NCBI GenBank assembly: GCA_021776525.1
Contig: JAJFFT010000004.1
Coordinates: 186,001 to 250,000, forward strand
Direction of reading: 5' to 3'
From: Robiginitomaculum sp.
GTDB taxonomy: Bacteria; Pseudomonadota; Alphaproteobacteria; Caulobacterales; Maricaulaceae
DNA length: 64,000 nucleotides
Of this stretch, positions 9,704 through 20,353 are shown piece after piece (position 1 is the first letter of the stretch; every line of letters begins with the position of its first letter). The notes under the pieces were generated by a model. The model had not been told where the DNA came from. It did no database searches and saw nothing but the letters and a program-made list of their open reading frames with translations. A program made the translations under genes and the position numbers.

Positions 9704-9770
9704 GTCATTCCCGCGTAGGCCGGAATCCAGTGCTGACTCACTATGGACCCCGGCTTTCGCCGGGGTGACA
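9704..9770. repeat. Dispersed GTCATTCC/GGGGTGAC-type palindromic repeat between glyS and ppdK
   Basis: gtcattcccgcgtaggccggaatcca ... tggaccccggctttcgccggggtgac inverted structure; encodes the common spurious peptide SPRRKPGSIV..WIPAYAGMT. Confidence 0.85.
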
Positions 9771-9805
9771 CGAACAGGATAGTTTTCTAATTCAGGACCA
9801 AAAAC

Positions 9806-12520
9806 ATGAGCGACAAGGCCAGTAAAAAGAAATGGGTGTATGCCTTTGGCGGCGGCTCTGCTGAAGGTGATGCGGGGATGAAAAACCTGCTCGGCGGCAA
9901 GGGGGCGAACCTTGCTGAGATGTGTGCGCTTGGCCTTCCCGTTCCGCCGGGATTTACCCTGACCACCAAAGTTTGCACCGCATTTTACAAGAATGACCGC
10001 GCCTATCCACAAGGTTTAAAGGCGCAGGTTGAAACGGCTTTGGCTGATTTGGAGGCTGAAACCGGCAAGCGTTTTGGCGATCCAAAAAATCCACTTCTGG
10101 TTTCTGTGCGCTCTGGCGGGCGGGCCTCAATGCCGGGCATGATGGACACCGTTTTAAACCTTGGTTTGAATGCCGACACCGTGGCCGGCCTTGCGGCGCG
10201 TTCAGGTGATGCGCGCTTTGCCTGGGACAGTTATCGCCGTTTTATCCAGATGTATGCAGATGTGGTCATGGGGTTGGACCATGATGTGTTCGAGGAATTG
10301 CTGGACGATTATAAAGACGATCAGGGGTATGAGTTGGATACCGACCTAACCGCCACGGATTGGCAAACCATGGCCGGGCGGTATTTGGCGCAGGTCGAGG
10401 ACGATCTGGGCGAGCCGTTTCCCACCGACCCGTTGGATCAGCTTTGGGGCGCCGTTGGCGCGGTGTTTGGGTCATGGATGAATAATCGTGCCAAGACCTA
10501 TCGGTTACTGCACGACATTCCACAAAGTTGGGGCACTGCGGTCAATATTCAAGCCATGGTCTTTGGCAATATGGGCGAAAAATCGGCCACCGGTGTGGCC
10601 TTTACCCGCGATCCGTCCACCGGTCAAAAAAGCATTTATGGGGAGTTTTTGATCAACGCTCAGGGCGAAGATGTGGTCGCCGGTATCCGCACCCCACAGG
10701 TGCTGACCAAGCAATCACGACAGGATATGGGCGAAACGGCGCTCAGCCTCGAAGAGGTGATGCCTGAAATTTACGCGCAATTGTCTGAGGTGTTCCAAAA
10801 ATTGGAAGACCATTATCGCGATATGCAGGACATAGAATTTACGGTCGAAGATGGCCGTTTGTGGATGTTGCAAACCCGCGCCGGGAAGCGCACCGCTATG
10901 GCGTCTTTGCGCATTGCCGTTGAAATGGCTGGCGAGGGCACAATCAGCCGCGATGAAGCGGTGTTGCGGGTTGACCCGGCGGCGCTGGACCAGCTCTTGC
11001 ACCCGGCTTTGGACGAAGCCAGTGATTGCCCGGTGATCGCCACGGGCCTGCCGGCCAGTCCTGGCGCAGCCATTGGTCAGGTGGTGTTTGATGCCGACGA
11101 AGCCGAGAAACTGGCCAAAAATGGCATTGATGTGATTTTGGTGCGCACTGAAACTTCACCCGAAGACATTCATGGCATGCATGCCGCCAAGGGCATTGTG
11201 ACGGCGCGGGGCGGTATGACCAGTCACGCGGCCGTGGTCGCACGCGGTATGGGGCGGCCTTGTGTTTCTGGGGCCGGAGCGATCAAGATTGATCGCAAGG
11301 CCGGGCGTTTTTCCGCCAATGGTATGAGCATCAGTCAGGGCGATGTAATTACCATTGATGGGGGCAAGGGTGCCGTATTCAAAGGCGCCGGGCGGATGAT
11401 CCAACCGCAAATGAGCGGCGACTTCGCTGTGCTGATGGGTTGGGCGGATAAGGCGCGGCGGATGAAAGTACGCACCAATGCCGACACACCCGCCGATGTG
11501 AAAACCGCTTTGAAGTTCGGGGCAGAGGGCATTGGCCTGTGCCGCACCGAGCATATGTTTTTTGACGAACAACGCATTGCCGCTGTGCGTGAGATGATTT
11601 TGGCCAATACACGCGAAGACCGGGTTACAGCACTTGATAAAATCCTGCCCATGCAGCGCGATGATTTTGTAAAAATCTTTACGTTGATGGAGGGCCTGCC
11701 GGTCACCATTCGGTTGCTTGACCCGCCCTTGCATGAGTTTTTGCCTCACAAGGCCGAAGACGTGGAAGCCGTGGCTAAAGCCACCGGATTGACGCCGGAC
11801 GAGCTTATGGCACGGGCCCGCGATCTGGCCGAAAGCAATCCTATGCTGGGCCATCGCGGTTGTCGTTTGGGCATCACCTACCCTGAAATTTATGAAATGC
11901 AGGCACGGGCCATTTTTGAGGCAGCTGTAGAGGTTCGTGAGGCGAGTAAAACCGCACCCATGGTCGAAGTGATGATTCCGCTGGTGGCCACCGGTGAAGA
12001 ACTGGCATTTTTGAAAACCCGTGTCGAAGCCGTGGCCAAAGATGTTGGTGATGCCGCTGGTGAACCTGTTCGCTATGCCTTTGGTGCGATGATCGAATTA
12101 CCCCGCGCGGCATTGCGCGCCGATGAATTGGCGCGCTATGCAGAGTTTTTCTCGTTTGGCACAAATGACCTGACTCAGACAACATTTGGTTTGTCCCGCG
12201 ATGATGCTTCGTCCTTCTTGAACACTTATCTGGCCAAAGGCCTGCTGTCACAGGATCCTTTTGTGTCGTTGGATCAGGCCGGGGTTGGTGATTTGGTCCG
12301 TATGGGCGTGGCCAGAGGGCGTGCCGCACGCGAGGACGTTAAACTGGGCATTTGCGGCGAGCATGGTGGGGACCCTGCATCGATTACTTTTTGTGAAAAA
12401 ACTGGCCTTGATTATATTTCGTGCTCTCCCTATCGGGTGCCCATTGCACGTTTGGCGGCCGCTCAAGCGGCTCTAAAACGCGCGATCAAGAAGAAACAAA
12501 AAAAGAAAAAATCCCGTTAA
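9806..12520 (+). CDS. ppdK: Pyruvate, phosphate dikinase
   Basis: KNLLGGKGANLAEM, ARGGMTSHAAVVARGMGRPCVSG, GLCRTEHMF, FGTNDLTQTTFGLSRDD. Confidence 0.98.
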   Translation: MSDKASKKKWVYAFGGGSAEGDAGMKNLLGGKGANLAEMCALGLPVPPGFTLTTKVCTAFYKNDRAYPQGLKAQVETALADLEAETGKRFGDPKNPLLVSVRSGGRASMPGMMDTVLNLGLNADTVAGLAARSGDARFAWDSYRRFIQMYADVVMGLDHDVFEELLDDYKDDQGYELDTDLTATDWQTMAGRYLAQVEDDLGEPFPTDPLDQLWGAVGAVFGSWMNNRAKTYRLLHDIPQSWGTAVNIQAMVFGNMGEKSATGVAFTRDPSTGQKSIYGEFLINAQGEDVVAGIRTPQVLTKQSRQDMGETALSLEEVMPEIYAQLSEVFQKLEDHYRDMQDIEFTVEDGRLWMLQTRAGKRTAMASLRIAVEMAGEGTISRDEAVLRVDPAALDQLLHPALDEASDCPVIATGLPASPGAAIGQVVFDADEAEKLAKNGIDVILVRTETSPEDIHGMHAAKGIVTARGGMTSHAAVVARGMGRPCVSGAGAIKIDRKAGRFSANGMSISQGDVITIDGGKGAVFKGAGRMIQPQMSGDFAVLMGWADKARRMKVRTNADTPADVKTALKFGAEGIGLCRTEHMFFDEQRIAAVREMILANTREDRVTALDKILPMQRDDFVKIFTLMEGLPVTIRLLDPPLHEFLPHKAEDVEAVAKATGLTPDELMARARDLAESNPMLGHRGCRLGITYPEIYEMQARAIFEAAVEVREASKTAPMVEVMIPLVATGEELAFLKTRVEAVAKDVGDAAGEPVRYAFGAMIELPRAALRADELARYAEFFSFGTNDLTQTTFGLSRDDASSFLNTYLAKGLLSQDPFVSLDQAGVGDLVRMGVARGRAAREDVKLGICGEHGGDPASITFCEKTGLDYISCSPYRVPIARLAAAQAALKRAIKKKQKKKKSR

Positions 12521-12702
12521 TTTGCGTTAACGAGAATAAACAACGTCGTATCTTCGCCTTATTGTGGAAAATATTTTCTTAAATACACCCTTGACTGGAA
12601 TGTCGAAGCTTCTTATGTGCTCGCCAGTTAGGGCATTCTTAAGCATGTCGCTGTATTTTTATCGGCGCGTGATTATGGCTCATGTTGAGATGAAGAGAAT
12701 AC

Positions 12703-13476
12703 ATGGCGAAGTTTTGGTCATATAAGCAGGTGAACTGGCGTGCCATGCGCAAGCCAGAGACTGGCCTGGCTGCGCTGGCATTGTCCCTGACGCTGGCTTT
12801 GCCAATGATGCTGAATATGACGGCGACACGCGGTGCTGTGCAGCTTGATAACAGCACATGGCAGGCTTTCGCTCATGACTTTCTGGATGTCGCTCCGGTC
12901 ACTCTTGAGGCATTGGCTGCATCTGACAGCCTGAGTTATGCTCAGCAATATGTTGAGAACGGTTCAAAAGCAGCGATGACGCAGGATTTGCGGATCATGG
13001 CTTCGCTGGAAACCTTTACCAAATCACACTTCCAAACAGCAAATATGCAAGCGGACAGGCTGAACTGTCTCACTCAGGCGATTTATTATGAAGCCCGCAG
13101 CGAGCCACTGTCCGGACAGTTGGCGGTGGCGCAAGTGGTGCTTAACCGGGTTAAACACCCTGCCTATCCTGATACGGTTTGTGATGTGGTTTTTGAAGGG
13201 GCAAGCCGCGATACGGGTTGCCAGTTCACTTTTACCTGTGACGGATCAATGAAATACCTGCCTCGCAAAAAAGGGTGGGAACGTTCGCGCCAGGCCGCGA
13301 TCCATGCCTTGTTGGGCATGTCTGATGTGACCATCGGCCGTGCGACACATTACCATACAGTCGCCATAGAGCCTTATTGGTCGCGTACATTGCTGCGCAC
13401 CGCCAATATTGGCACGCACATCTTCTATCGTTTTCCGTCTCGCCGCGAAAAGGCCTTGCTGGCCGAAGCGGCCTAA
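12703..13476 (+). CDS. Cell wall hydrolase (SleB-type)
   Basis: NCLTQAIYYEARSEPLSGQLAVAQVVLNRVKHPAYPDTVCDVVFEG ... CQFTFTCDG. Confidence 0.9.
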   Translation: MAKFWSYKQVNWRAMRKPETGLAALALSLTLALPMMLNMTATRGAVQLDNSTWQAFAHDFLDVAPVTLEALAASDSLSYAQQYVENGSKAAMTQDLRIMASLETFTKSHFQTANMQADRLNCLTQAIYYEARSEPLSGQLAVAQVVLNRVKHPAYPDTVCDVVFEGASRDTGCQFTFTCDGSMKYLPRKKGWERSRQAAIHALLGMSDVTIGRATHYHTVAIEPYWSRTLLRTANIGTHIFYRFPSRREKALLAEAA

Positions 13477-13504
13477 GCTCAAAACTTTTGCTGCAGATAC
13501 AAAA

Positions 13505-13530
13505 AAGGCGGCCCCATAAGAGGCCGCCTT
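13505..13530 (-). terminator. Rho-independent terminator of the TonB-dependent receptor gene
   Basis: aaggcggcc-ccataaga-ggccgcctt hairpin; on the minus strand followed by a T tract. Confidence 0.8.
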
Positions 13531-13550
13531 GATCGTTTGTTGCGCCTGTA

Positions 13551-16508
13551 TTAGCCGCGAATTGAAAGCCGTGCGTAGAAGAACTGCCCAGGAATTGGGT
13601 AGAGCGTCCCGTCAAAGCTGTTCAGGTCACAGGTAAAGCAGACCGGTGTTGAGCTATCCAACACATTGTTGACGCCAACAGTAATTTTGGTGTCACGTCC
13701 GAACAGATCTTCAGGAGACCAGCTGGCCTGAATATCGGTGTAGAATTTCGAACCGATAATGTTGGTGCCAGCAGTCGCATCAGTACAAAGCTGTGGTGCC
13801 AGGGCAACAATAGCGCCCGGGCAGGCTTCGTTCAGCTTGCTGAGATAGCGTACGGATACAGAACCACCAAACTCGCCTTTGGCCCAATCGGTAATGAAGG
13901 TTGATTTATACCGGTTAAAGCCGCGTTCTGGTGAACCGAGTTCATTGCCAGCACGGTTGATCGTGGCAAAGCCTGTTGAGGTTGGAACGCGCTCATCATA
14001 TTTGTCGAGATACGTGTTCAACCACTGGAAGCTGAACAGGCCAAGCGAGTTTTCTTCCAAAGCCAGTTTGACAGACCAGTCAAAGCCCGCCGTGGTGATA
14101 CCACCAATGTTGCTGAGCAGGCTATCAAAGGCGTTGATCGTCCCCGCTGAGGTACGGTTGATGCCCGCGCAAAGTACGGGGTCAAGCGTTGCAACACACT
14201 GGTTCAGCTTGGTTTGCGGATCAGGTGGCTGGATCGCACCATTGATTTTAATGTGATAGTAATCAGCCTCAATAACCAACTTGCTTACACCGGCCATGTC
14301 TTCGGCCCAAGAGGCGTCATAGACAAACCCAAAGTTTACACTATTTGAGGTTTCCGGTTGCAGTGCAGTATTGCCGCCTGTCTGGACGCCGATCTGTGCG
14401 CCAAACTGTACATAGCTGCCATTAGCAGGAACGCCCAGTGCCGTACAATTGGCAATGGTTTGCGCATTTGCTGCGACGCCAGTGCCTTGTGGGGCCAGGC
14501 CAAGCATGTCTGAACATGGATCTTGCAATGTCGAGTCAAAGCGCGAGCCGGTGTTAAACAACTCGCCAATGCCTGGGGCTCTGAAACCTTCAGACCATGA
14601 ACCACGTAGTAACAAATCGTCGTTTACACGCCAGTTACCACCAGCCTTGAACACTTCATTCGAGCCAAACAGATTGTAATCTGAAACCCGAACGGCACCG
14701 TTAAAGGTCAGTTCTTGCATCATAGGCAGGTCAGCAAGCAGAGGCACAATGATTTCGCCATAGACTTCGCTGACGTTAAAACCACCACTGGTTGGTGATG
14801 ATGGCACACCAGCAGTTTCACCTGCGGTTACGACCGGATCAGGGACAAAGAAGCCTTCCTGATGGCGGCGTTCAAACCCAGCAGCAAAGCCGACAGCGCC
14901 AGCCGGCAGGTCAAGCAAGTCACCAGTGACATTGAATGAGAAATCAAACTGTTGTTGCTCGCTTTCGTCCTTTTGGGTGAAAGTCACAAAGTCCAGCATT
15001 TCCTGAGTGATGGAACCTTCGCCATTGGGACCTTGGCCACCAAGATAGTTAAAGGGCGTACACCCATCAATGCCAGCACCCGTTCCTGGATCGATACATT
15101 GATCAAGCGGACCCAAAGCGCGTTTTAATTTGGCCGCGTTAAAGGCCCCGGTTTTGCGCTGGTTCGCCTGTGCCTGCGAGAAGCTGGCATTGATATCCCA
15201 GTAGAAATCCCGGCCGGCCAGTTCAGTTTTGCCGTCAATGGTGGCACCTGCAAACCAGGTGTCGACATTTTGCTTGAACGAGCGAGGGCCTGCCTCGATC
15301 GGACGACGCCCGGCAAAGATCAGATTGTTGGCATCAAGAGAAAAACCAAACGGGTTAAACGGATTGGTGACATCAATGCCCACCGTATCCATGATGTTAC
15401 CGTTACCGGCTTGTGGCCCAATGAACAGAGGCTCTGGGGCCGCGCGGTTTTGTGATTTGCGATTTGTGTAACTGCCAACCACTTTTAAGGTAATCTCACT
15501 GGTCAGATCGTGCTCTGCCTTGGCAAATAAATTCAGGCGCTTATTTGGTGTCTGAATAAAGTTGAAGGGCTGGAAGTTGAAACGGTCAGCTACGGTAAAT
15601 CCGTGAAAGTCCCCGCCATTTTGATTAAATGGGTCATAAACGGGCAAGGTCACGCCGTTATTCAAAGCCCCATTATTCAGCGTAATATCGTTTGTGACGC
15701 CCGTATTGGGGTCCGTAAAGACCAGGCGGCTCTGTGGTGTGCCTGAGCTACATGTGGCCAGACATTGACCAGCACCGGCAATCGGGAATTCAGAAATCGC
15801 CCGGTCGCCCGCAGAGACGTCTTTTTGACGTGTATACGACATGTCAAAAAGAACGCGAGTATTTTCGCCTGAGGCACCGAAGCTGGCTTCATAGCTCTGG
15901 GTTTCCCCGTCGCCTTGGCCAAACGAGCCATAATACGCGTTGGCCCGAAATCCTTCAAAGTCCGAGCGGGTGATGATGTTGACCACACCGGCAATAGCGT
16001 CTGACCCATAAATCGGAGAGGCGCCGTCTTGCAGAATTTCAATACGTTCAATAATGCCCGCTGGAATGGTGTTCAGGTCAACTGAACCTGGCACGCCACT
16101 GGCCGAGGAGCCATTGATCCAGCGTTTGCCGTCAACCAGCACCAATGTGCGTTTGGCCGACAAATTCCGCAGGTCAATTTGTGATGCACCAGCACCAATC
16201 CCGCTGCCATCCGGGGGGAAGCCCAGATTGCCCGAAGAATTGTTGGTGGTGTTGATTGCAGACCCTGTAACCGGCAGGCGTTGCAAAACGTCTGCAATGG
16301 CTGTCAGGCCCGTCCGGTCCACATCTTGCGATGTGATATTCTGAATAGGATTTGGCATATTCAGTGGGTTCTGGTGGATACGTGAACCGGTAACGATGAT
16401 TGCGTCTTCGCTATTGTTTGCGTCTTGTGCTGCTGCAGGAATTGCACCAAAGGCAATTACAGCAGTAACAGAAGAGAGCAGCAAATGTTTTTGTTGTTTT
16501 TTTGTCAT
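13551..16508 (-). CDS. TonB-dependent receptor
   Basis: Signal peptide ending AAAQ, plug domain ([42 protein letters not shown]), C-terminal beta-barrel ending FYARLSIRG. Confidence 0.96.
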   Translation of the reverse strand: MTKKQQKHLLLSSVTAVIAFGAIPAAAQDANNSEDAIIVTGSRIHQNPLNMPNPIQNITSQDVDRTGLTAIADVLQRLPVTGSAINTTNNSSGNLGFPPDGSGIGAGASQIDLRNLSAKRTLVLVDGKRWINGSSASGVPGSVDLNTIPAGIIERIEILQDGASPIYGSDAIAGVVNIITRSDFEGFRANAYYGSFGQGDGETQSYEASFGASGENTRVLFDMSYTRQKDVSAGDRAISEFPIAGAGQCLATCSSGTPQSRLVFTDPNTGVTNDITLNNGALNNGVTLPVYDPFNQNGGDFHGFTVADRFNFQPFNFIQTPNKRLNLFAKAEHDLTSEITLKVVGSYTNRKSQNRAAPEPLFIGPQAGNGNIMDTVGIDVTNPFNPFGFSLDANNLIFAGRRPIEAGPRSFKQNVDTWFAGATIDGKTELAGRDFYWDINASFSQAQANQRKTGAFNAAKLKRALGPLDQCIDPGTGAGIDGCTPFNYLGGQGPNGEGSITQEMLDFVTFTQKDESEQQQFDFSFNVTGDLLDLPAGAVGFAAGFERRHQEGFFVPDPVVTAGETAGVPSSPTSGGFNVSEVYGEIIVPLLADLPMMQELTFNGAVRVSDYNLFGSNEVFKAGGNWRVNDDLLLRGSWSEGFRAPGIGELFNTGSRFDSTLQDPCSDMLGLAPQGTGVAANAQTIANCTALGVPANGSYVQFGAQIGVQTGGNTALQPETSNSVNFGFVYDASWAEDMAGVSKLVIEADYYHIKINGAIQPPDPQTKLNQCVATLDPVLCAGINRTSAGTINAFDSLLSNIGGITTAGFDWSVKLALEENSLGLFSFQWLNTYLDKYDERVPTSTGFATINRAGNELGSPERGFNRYKSTFITDWAKGEFGGSVSVRYLSKLNEACPGAIVALAPQLCTDATAGTNIIGSKFYTDIQASWSPEDLFGRDTKITVGVNNVLDSSTPVCFTCDLNSFDGTLYPIPGQFFYARLSIRG

Positions 16509-16707
16509 AAGATATTTCCCTCGTATGTTTGTGGATGATCACTCACATTTTAAGAGTAGGCCCACATCGAGGTCTTTGTCCATACAGATCGTTAACGATA
16601 TTATAGAATTAAACAAAAATTATAAATTAGGATATTCTAATGTAAAAATAGACAATAATTGCATTTGTCTTGCCTAGACGTATGATTTGCTAGGGAATAC
16701 TTCCCGT

Positions 16708-17589
16708 TTATCGCAAAATTTTGCCGTGAATCAGTGTGTTGTAGTCCTCGATCATCTGGCGAGAGACTTCACCAGGAACAAATGGTATGCCTTTAATCTC
16801 GTTGACGGGTGTGATTTCAACGGCCGAGCCGACGATAAAGCACTCGGAAAAGTCAGATAATTCTTCAGGCATAATATGGCGTTCATGAACCATGAGGTTC
16901 CGGGCTTTGGCTATTTCCAGAACGGTGGCCCGTGTAATGCCATCCAAAATCCATTCAGCGCTGGGCGTATGTAATTCTCCATCCCGAACAAAGAAGACGT
17001 GGGCACCCGTGCATTCGGCCACACGGCCTTCATAATCCAGCATCAAGGCATCATCGTAACCGGCATCGGCTGCGGCATCTTTTGACAAGGTGCATATCAT
17101 GTACAGCCCAGCCGCTTTGGCCTTGACCGGAGCGCAGCTCGCCGGTGGTCGCCGCCATTGGGCAATGTCCAGGCGAATGCCCTTCATTTTGTCGGAAAAG
17201 TAAGTATCCATTTCCCATATGGCGATGGCGACGTGAATTGAGTTGTTTCTGGCAGAGACGCCCAATTGTTCCGCCCCGCGCCAGGCCACAGGTCTGACAT
17301 AAGCCTGCTCAATACCAGAGCGGCTACGCAACTCAAGTTTAGCCTCTTCAAATTCATCTGCACCATAGGGCATGTCGAACCCAAGGAGTTTGCAAGATCT
17401 AATCAGGCGCTCTGTATGTGCACGGCTTTTGAAGATTTTACCCCCATAGGCCCGTTCGCCTTCAAAAACACATGAGCCATAGTGCAAGCCGTGAGTTTGC
17501 AGAGAAATTTTTGCCTGATTGAGATCACAAAATTCACCATCAAGCCATAGTTTTCCTTTGGTTTGGCGAAAAAGAAGATGCTTGGCCAT
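16708..17589 (-). CDS. ilvE: Branched-chain amino acid aminotransferase
   Basis: LHYGSCVFEGERAY, KAAGLYMICTLSKDAAADAGYDDALMLD, GRVAECTGAHVFFV. Confidence 0.9.
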   Translation of the reverse strand: MAKHLLFRQTKGKLWLDGEFCDLNQAKISLQTHGLHYGSCVFEGERAYGGKIFKSRAHTERLIRSCKLLGFDMPYGADEFEEAKLELRSRSGIEQAYVRPVAWRGAEQLGVSARNNSIHVAIAIWEMDTYFSDKMKGIRLDIAQWRRPPASCAPVKAKAAGLYMICTLSKDAAADAGYDDALMLDYEGRVAECTGAHVFFVRDGELHTPSAEWILDGITRATVLEIAKARNLMVHERHIMPEELSDFSECFIVGSAVEITPVNEIKGIPFVPGEVSRQMIEDYNTLIHGKILR

Positions 17590-17731
17590 GGGTGATACAA
17601 TCCTGATTGTTGGGTTCTTATGCTGTCATGATCGGTCCGCAAACGTGCAAAAAACCGCATCACTTCAACTCAGTCTAAAGCTTAACAGTGCAACTTTACA
17701 AAGACAAACAGCTTGCCTGCCGGCGTGATGT

Positions 17732-19501
17732 TTAAGGCAGCAGCCCTACGGGTTTTCCTGATCGATCAATTGTGGTTTCCAGAGGTGGTAGCCGCCTTGC
17801 ATCCCGCCAGCGGCGCCGCACGATGTCGCTGCGTTCCAGTGCACGGGTTTGTGCATCGTTTAATGATGCTGCGCCGTCTGCGGTTTGCTGCCAATGCCCC
17901 AGTGCTTTGCGGTGATCCGCCCCGACGGCAATATCGTGCAGCGATTGTATGGTGTTATGAACCAGCTGTTCAGCGGCTTTTGCGCGAAGCCCCTGTTTTG
18001 TGACATTGTCTTTACGTATCAGGTCAGTCCAATCTGATGAACGCTCGCTGGCTAGACTGGCCGCATGCGCTGCTTCACGACCTCTGTCAGCCGCTTGCAA
18101 GGCGTCGATAAGGTTCAGCCAGTTTTGAGCCGGTTCTGGTTCGTCGGTTACCTTTTGAACAAGGGGGGATATGACATCAGTGCTGCCATCCTTGCTCATG
18201 CCACCAGAAATCAGTGCGCGGCGGTTTCTGGAAAAATTTTCGTATCGTTCCAGCATGTGGCTGAGCGCGTCGCATTCCACAGTGCTGAGATCGGGGTGCC
18301 AGACCTCAAAGATCAGAACAACCCGAACGGTGTCACTGTTATTCCACGCCTGGTGGTCAAAGCTGTCATCAAAGGCCATCAGCTTGCCAAACTGTGTCTC
18401 ACGTTTTTCACCAGCAACTTCAACGCCGCAACCATCGGGAACAATAAGCGGCAAATGCACGGTTAGACGGTAATTTGCTATGCCGAAATGCGGGGGGATG
18501 ATGGTGTGGGGCTTTAACGTGGAAAGAAAGGCCTCTATTGGCGTGCCACCAAGCTCGACAAGGGGAAGTTTCTCCAAGGCTGCGCGGGTCACAGGAAAGC
18601 GTTTAAGGGTCTGTGCGTTGGGTAAGGCATCATCCCAGAAATGAAGGGCGCTCCACACTCTTTTGCCGGCCAGACTGCGCCATGTATCACTTTTTTCCAG
18701 CCCCTCTTCGATATAAGGCACGCCGTCTGTATCCAGGTTAAGAACGGCGGAGACTTCTTTTAGAATTTCTGGCGCCGCATTTTCCAATTCTTCTGCCCAT
18801 GCAAAACGCGTGGCTTCGAACCATGGCGTATGGCCAAGGTCCGGAACATGAAAAAAGCTGGGGCGGCGCTGGTCGTCATCGTGCTCATCAAAGACAGGCC
18901 GCCAGCGCGAAGCCATAACACGGCTGAAATCTGCCCTTTCATCATGGGGCACGCTGGCAACGGCATCTTGGCGGGTTTTATCTCTAAAGCTCTGCAAGGC
19001 TTCCCGTACGGTTTTTGAGCGTTTTTGTACCATGGCATCCCACATGCCTGTACGGTCATGTTGCAGCATTTCAGGCGCAGACGTCTCCAGTAAACTGCCC
19101 GCCGCCGCAGCCGCAACCTCTTCTTGACGCATCGCCAGTACTCCGCCCAAAAACAACAGTGTCTTGGGATCATTAGGGCTTATTGCCAAGGCTTGTCGGT
19201 ATAAACGCACAGCATCGTCAAAACGTCCCAATGTTTCATAAATCGAGCACACGGCATGCATGGCATTCAGGTTCACCGGATCCCATGCGAGATAATTGTG
19301 CAGATATTTTAGCGCGCTTTCATAGTCATTACGTTGAAAGCTGCGCCCGGACATAAACTGCAATGCAAATGGATGCATCGGGTCTTGTTGTAGGGCTTCA
19401 AGCAGACATTGCTCTGCCTCATCCAGCCGCTGTTCCCGTTGAAGGTTGACGGCCTGTTGCACCAGTGTATCGATGCTTTGTTGTGTATCGGTCATGGGCA
19501 T
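17732..19501 (-). CDS. TPR-repeat protein with aspartyl/asparaginyl beta-hydroxylase domain
   Basis: N-terminal TPR-like repeats; PHTIIPPHFGIANYRLTVHLPLIVPDGCGVEVAGEKRETQFGKLMAFDDSFDHQAWNNSDTVRVVLIFEVWHP. Confidence 0.9.
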   Translation of the reverse strand: MPMTDTQQSIDTLVQQAVNLQREQRLDEAEQCLLEALQQDPMHPFALQFMSGRSFQRNDYESALKYLHNYLAWDPVNLNAMHAVCSIYETLGRFDDAVRLYRQALAISPNDPKTLLFLGGVLAMRQEEVAAAAAGSLLETSAPEMLQHDRTGMWDAMVQKRSKTVREALQSFRDKTRQDAVASVPHDERADFSRVMASRWRPVFDEHDDDQRRPSFFHVPDLGHTPWFEATRFAWAEELENAAPEILKEVSAVLNLDTDGVPYIEEGLEKSDTWRSLAGKRVWSALHFWDDALPNAQTLKRFPVTRAALEKLPLVELGGTPIEAFLSTLKPHTIIPPHFGIANYRLTVHLPLIVPDGCGVEVAGEKRETQFGKLMAFDDSFDHQAWNNSDTVRVVLIFEVWHPDLSTVECDALSHMLERYENFSRNRRALISGGMSKDGSTDVISPLVQKVTDEPEPAQNWLNLIDALQAADRGREAAHAASLASERSSDWTDLIRKDNVTKQGLRAKAAEQLVHNTIQSLHDIAVGADHRKALGHWQQTADGAASLNDAQTRALERSDIVRRRWRDARRLPPLETTIDRSGKPVGLLP

Positions 19502-19612
19502 TTGATAACCAATGTCACACGATCACGCAAACAGGCAAAAGCATACTATGCTCACGCGTTCAAGCTGGCTGCCTTGCTTTTCGATTTGCTTTTCGCGGGT
19601 GGCGATCCTTTA

Positions 19613-20353
19613 ATGCGTGGATCGCAAAATAAGGACAATGGTGTGAACACGGCAGAACAGGAAAAGGCTCACCTGCTGGTTGTCGATGATGATGACCGGA
19701 TCAGGGCCTTGTTAAAGACCTATCTGTCACAGCATAATTACCGTGTTTCCGTTGCGGCAAATGCCGCGCGGGTCCGCCGGCTTCTTAAAACGCTCGCGTT
19801 TGATCTGGTGGTTCTGGATGTAATGATGCCTGGAGAAGACGGCATCAGTCTGACAAAATTTATTCATGAAACCAGTGAGATGCCGGTCTTGTTGCTGACA
19901 GCACGGGGGGAGCCAAGCGAACGCATAGAGGGATTGCGCGCCGGGGCCGACGATTATCTTGGCAAGCCCTTTGAGCCCGAGGAATTGTTACTCCGCATCG
20001 GCGCGATTTTACGGCGCCAACAGGTGTATGCCGTTGATGGTGCCGAACTTTGTTTTGGTCCATGGAGCTTTACGCCGGCAACAGGTGAGCTAACCGGACC
20101 CCAAGGGCGGGTGTCATTGACCGATAGCGAGGCGCGTTTGCTGGCTGTACTGGCCAAGCGGCCCGGCGAGGCATTTAGCCGGGAAAACCTGTCGCGGGAT
20201 ACGGCCGGTATTGAGCGATCCGTGGACGTTCAGATCGCACGGTTGCGACGTAAAATAGAGGATAACCCTCGACACCCGCAATATTTGCAGACTGTCCGCG
20301 GCGCGGGCTATCGCCTTCTGGCGCAGCATGCTCCGGAGTCGGGTGCATTATGA
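19613..20353 (+). CDS. OmpR-family response regulator
   Basis: LLVVDDDDRIRALLKTYL, VVLDVMMPGEDG receiver and winged-helix C-terminus VDVQIARLRRKIEDNPRHPQYLQTVRGAGYRL. Confidence 0.95.
   Translation: MRGSQNKDNGVNTAEQEKAHLLVVDDDDRIRALLKTYLSQHNYRVSVAANAARVRRLLKTLAFDLVVLDVMMPGEDGISLTKFIHETSEMPVLLLTARGEPSERIEGLRAGADDYLGKPFEPEELLLRIGAILRRQQVYAVDGAELCFGPWSFTPATGELTGPQGRVSLTDSEARLLAVLAKRPGEAFSRENLSRDTAGIERSVDVQIARLRRKIEDNPRHPQYLQTVRGAGYRLLAQHAPESGAL

Noticed and set aside
9476-10012. ORFs 9476-10012 (-), 9523-9771 (-) and 9597-9782 (+) around the glyS-ppdK junction
   Set aside because: They read through the dispersed repeat (SPRRKPGSIV..WIPAYAGMT signature), a well-known source of false ORFs.
11156-11854. 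232-aa minus-strand ORF inside ppdK
   Set aside because: Antisense to ppdK; composition typical of a frame shadow.
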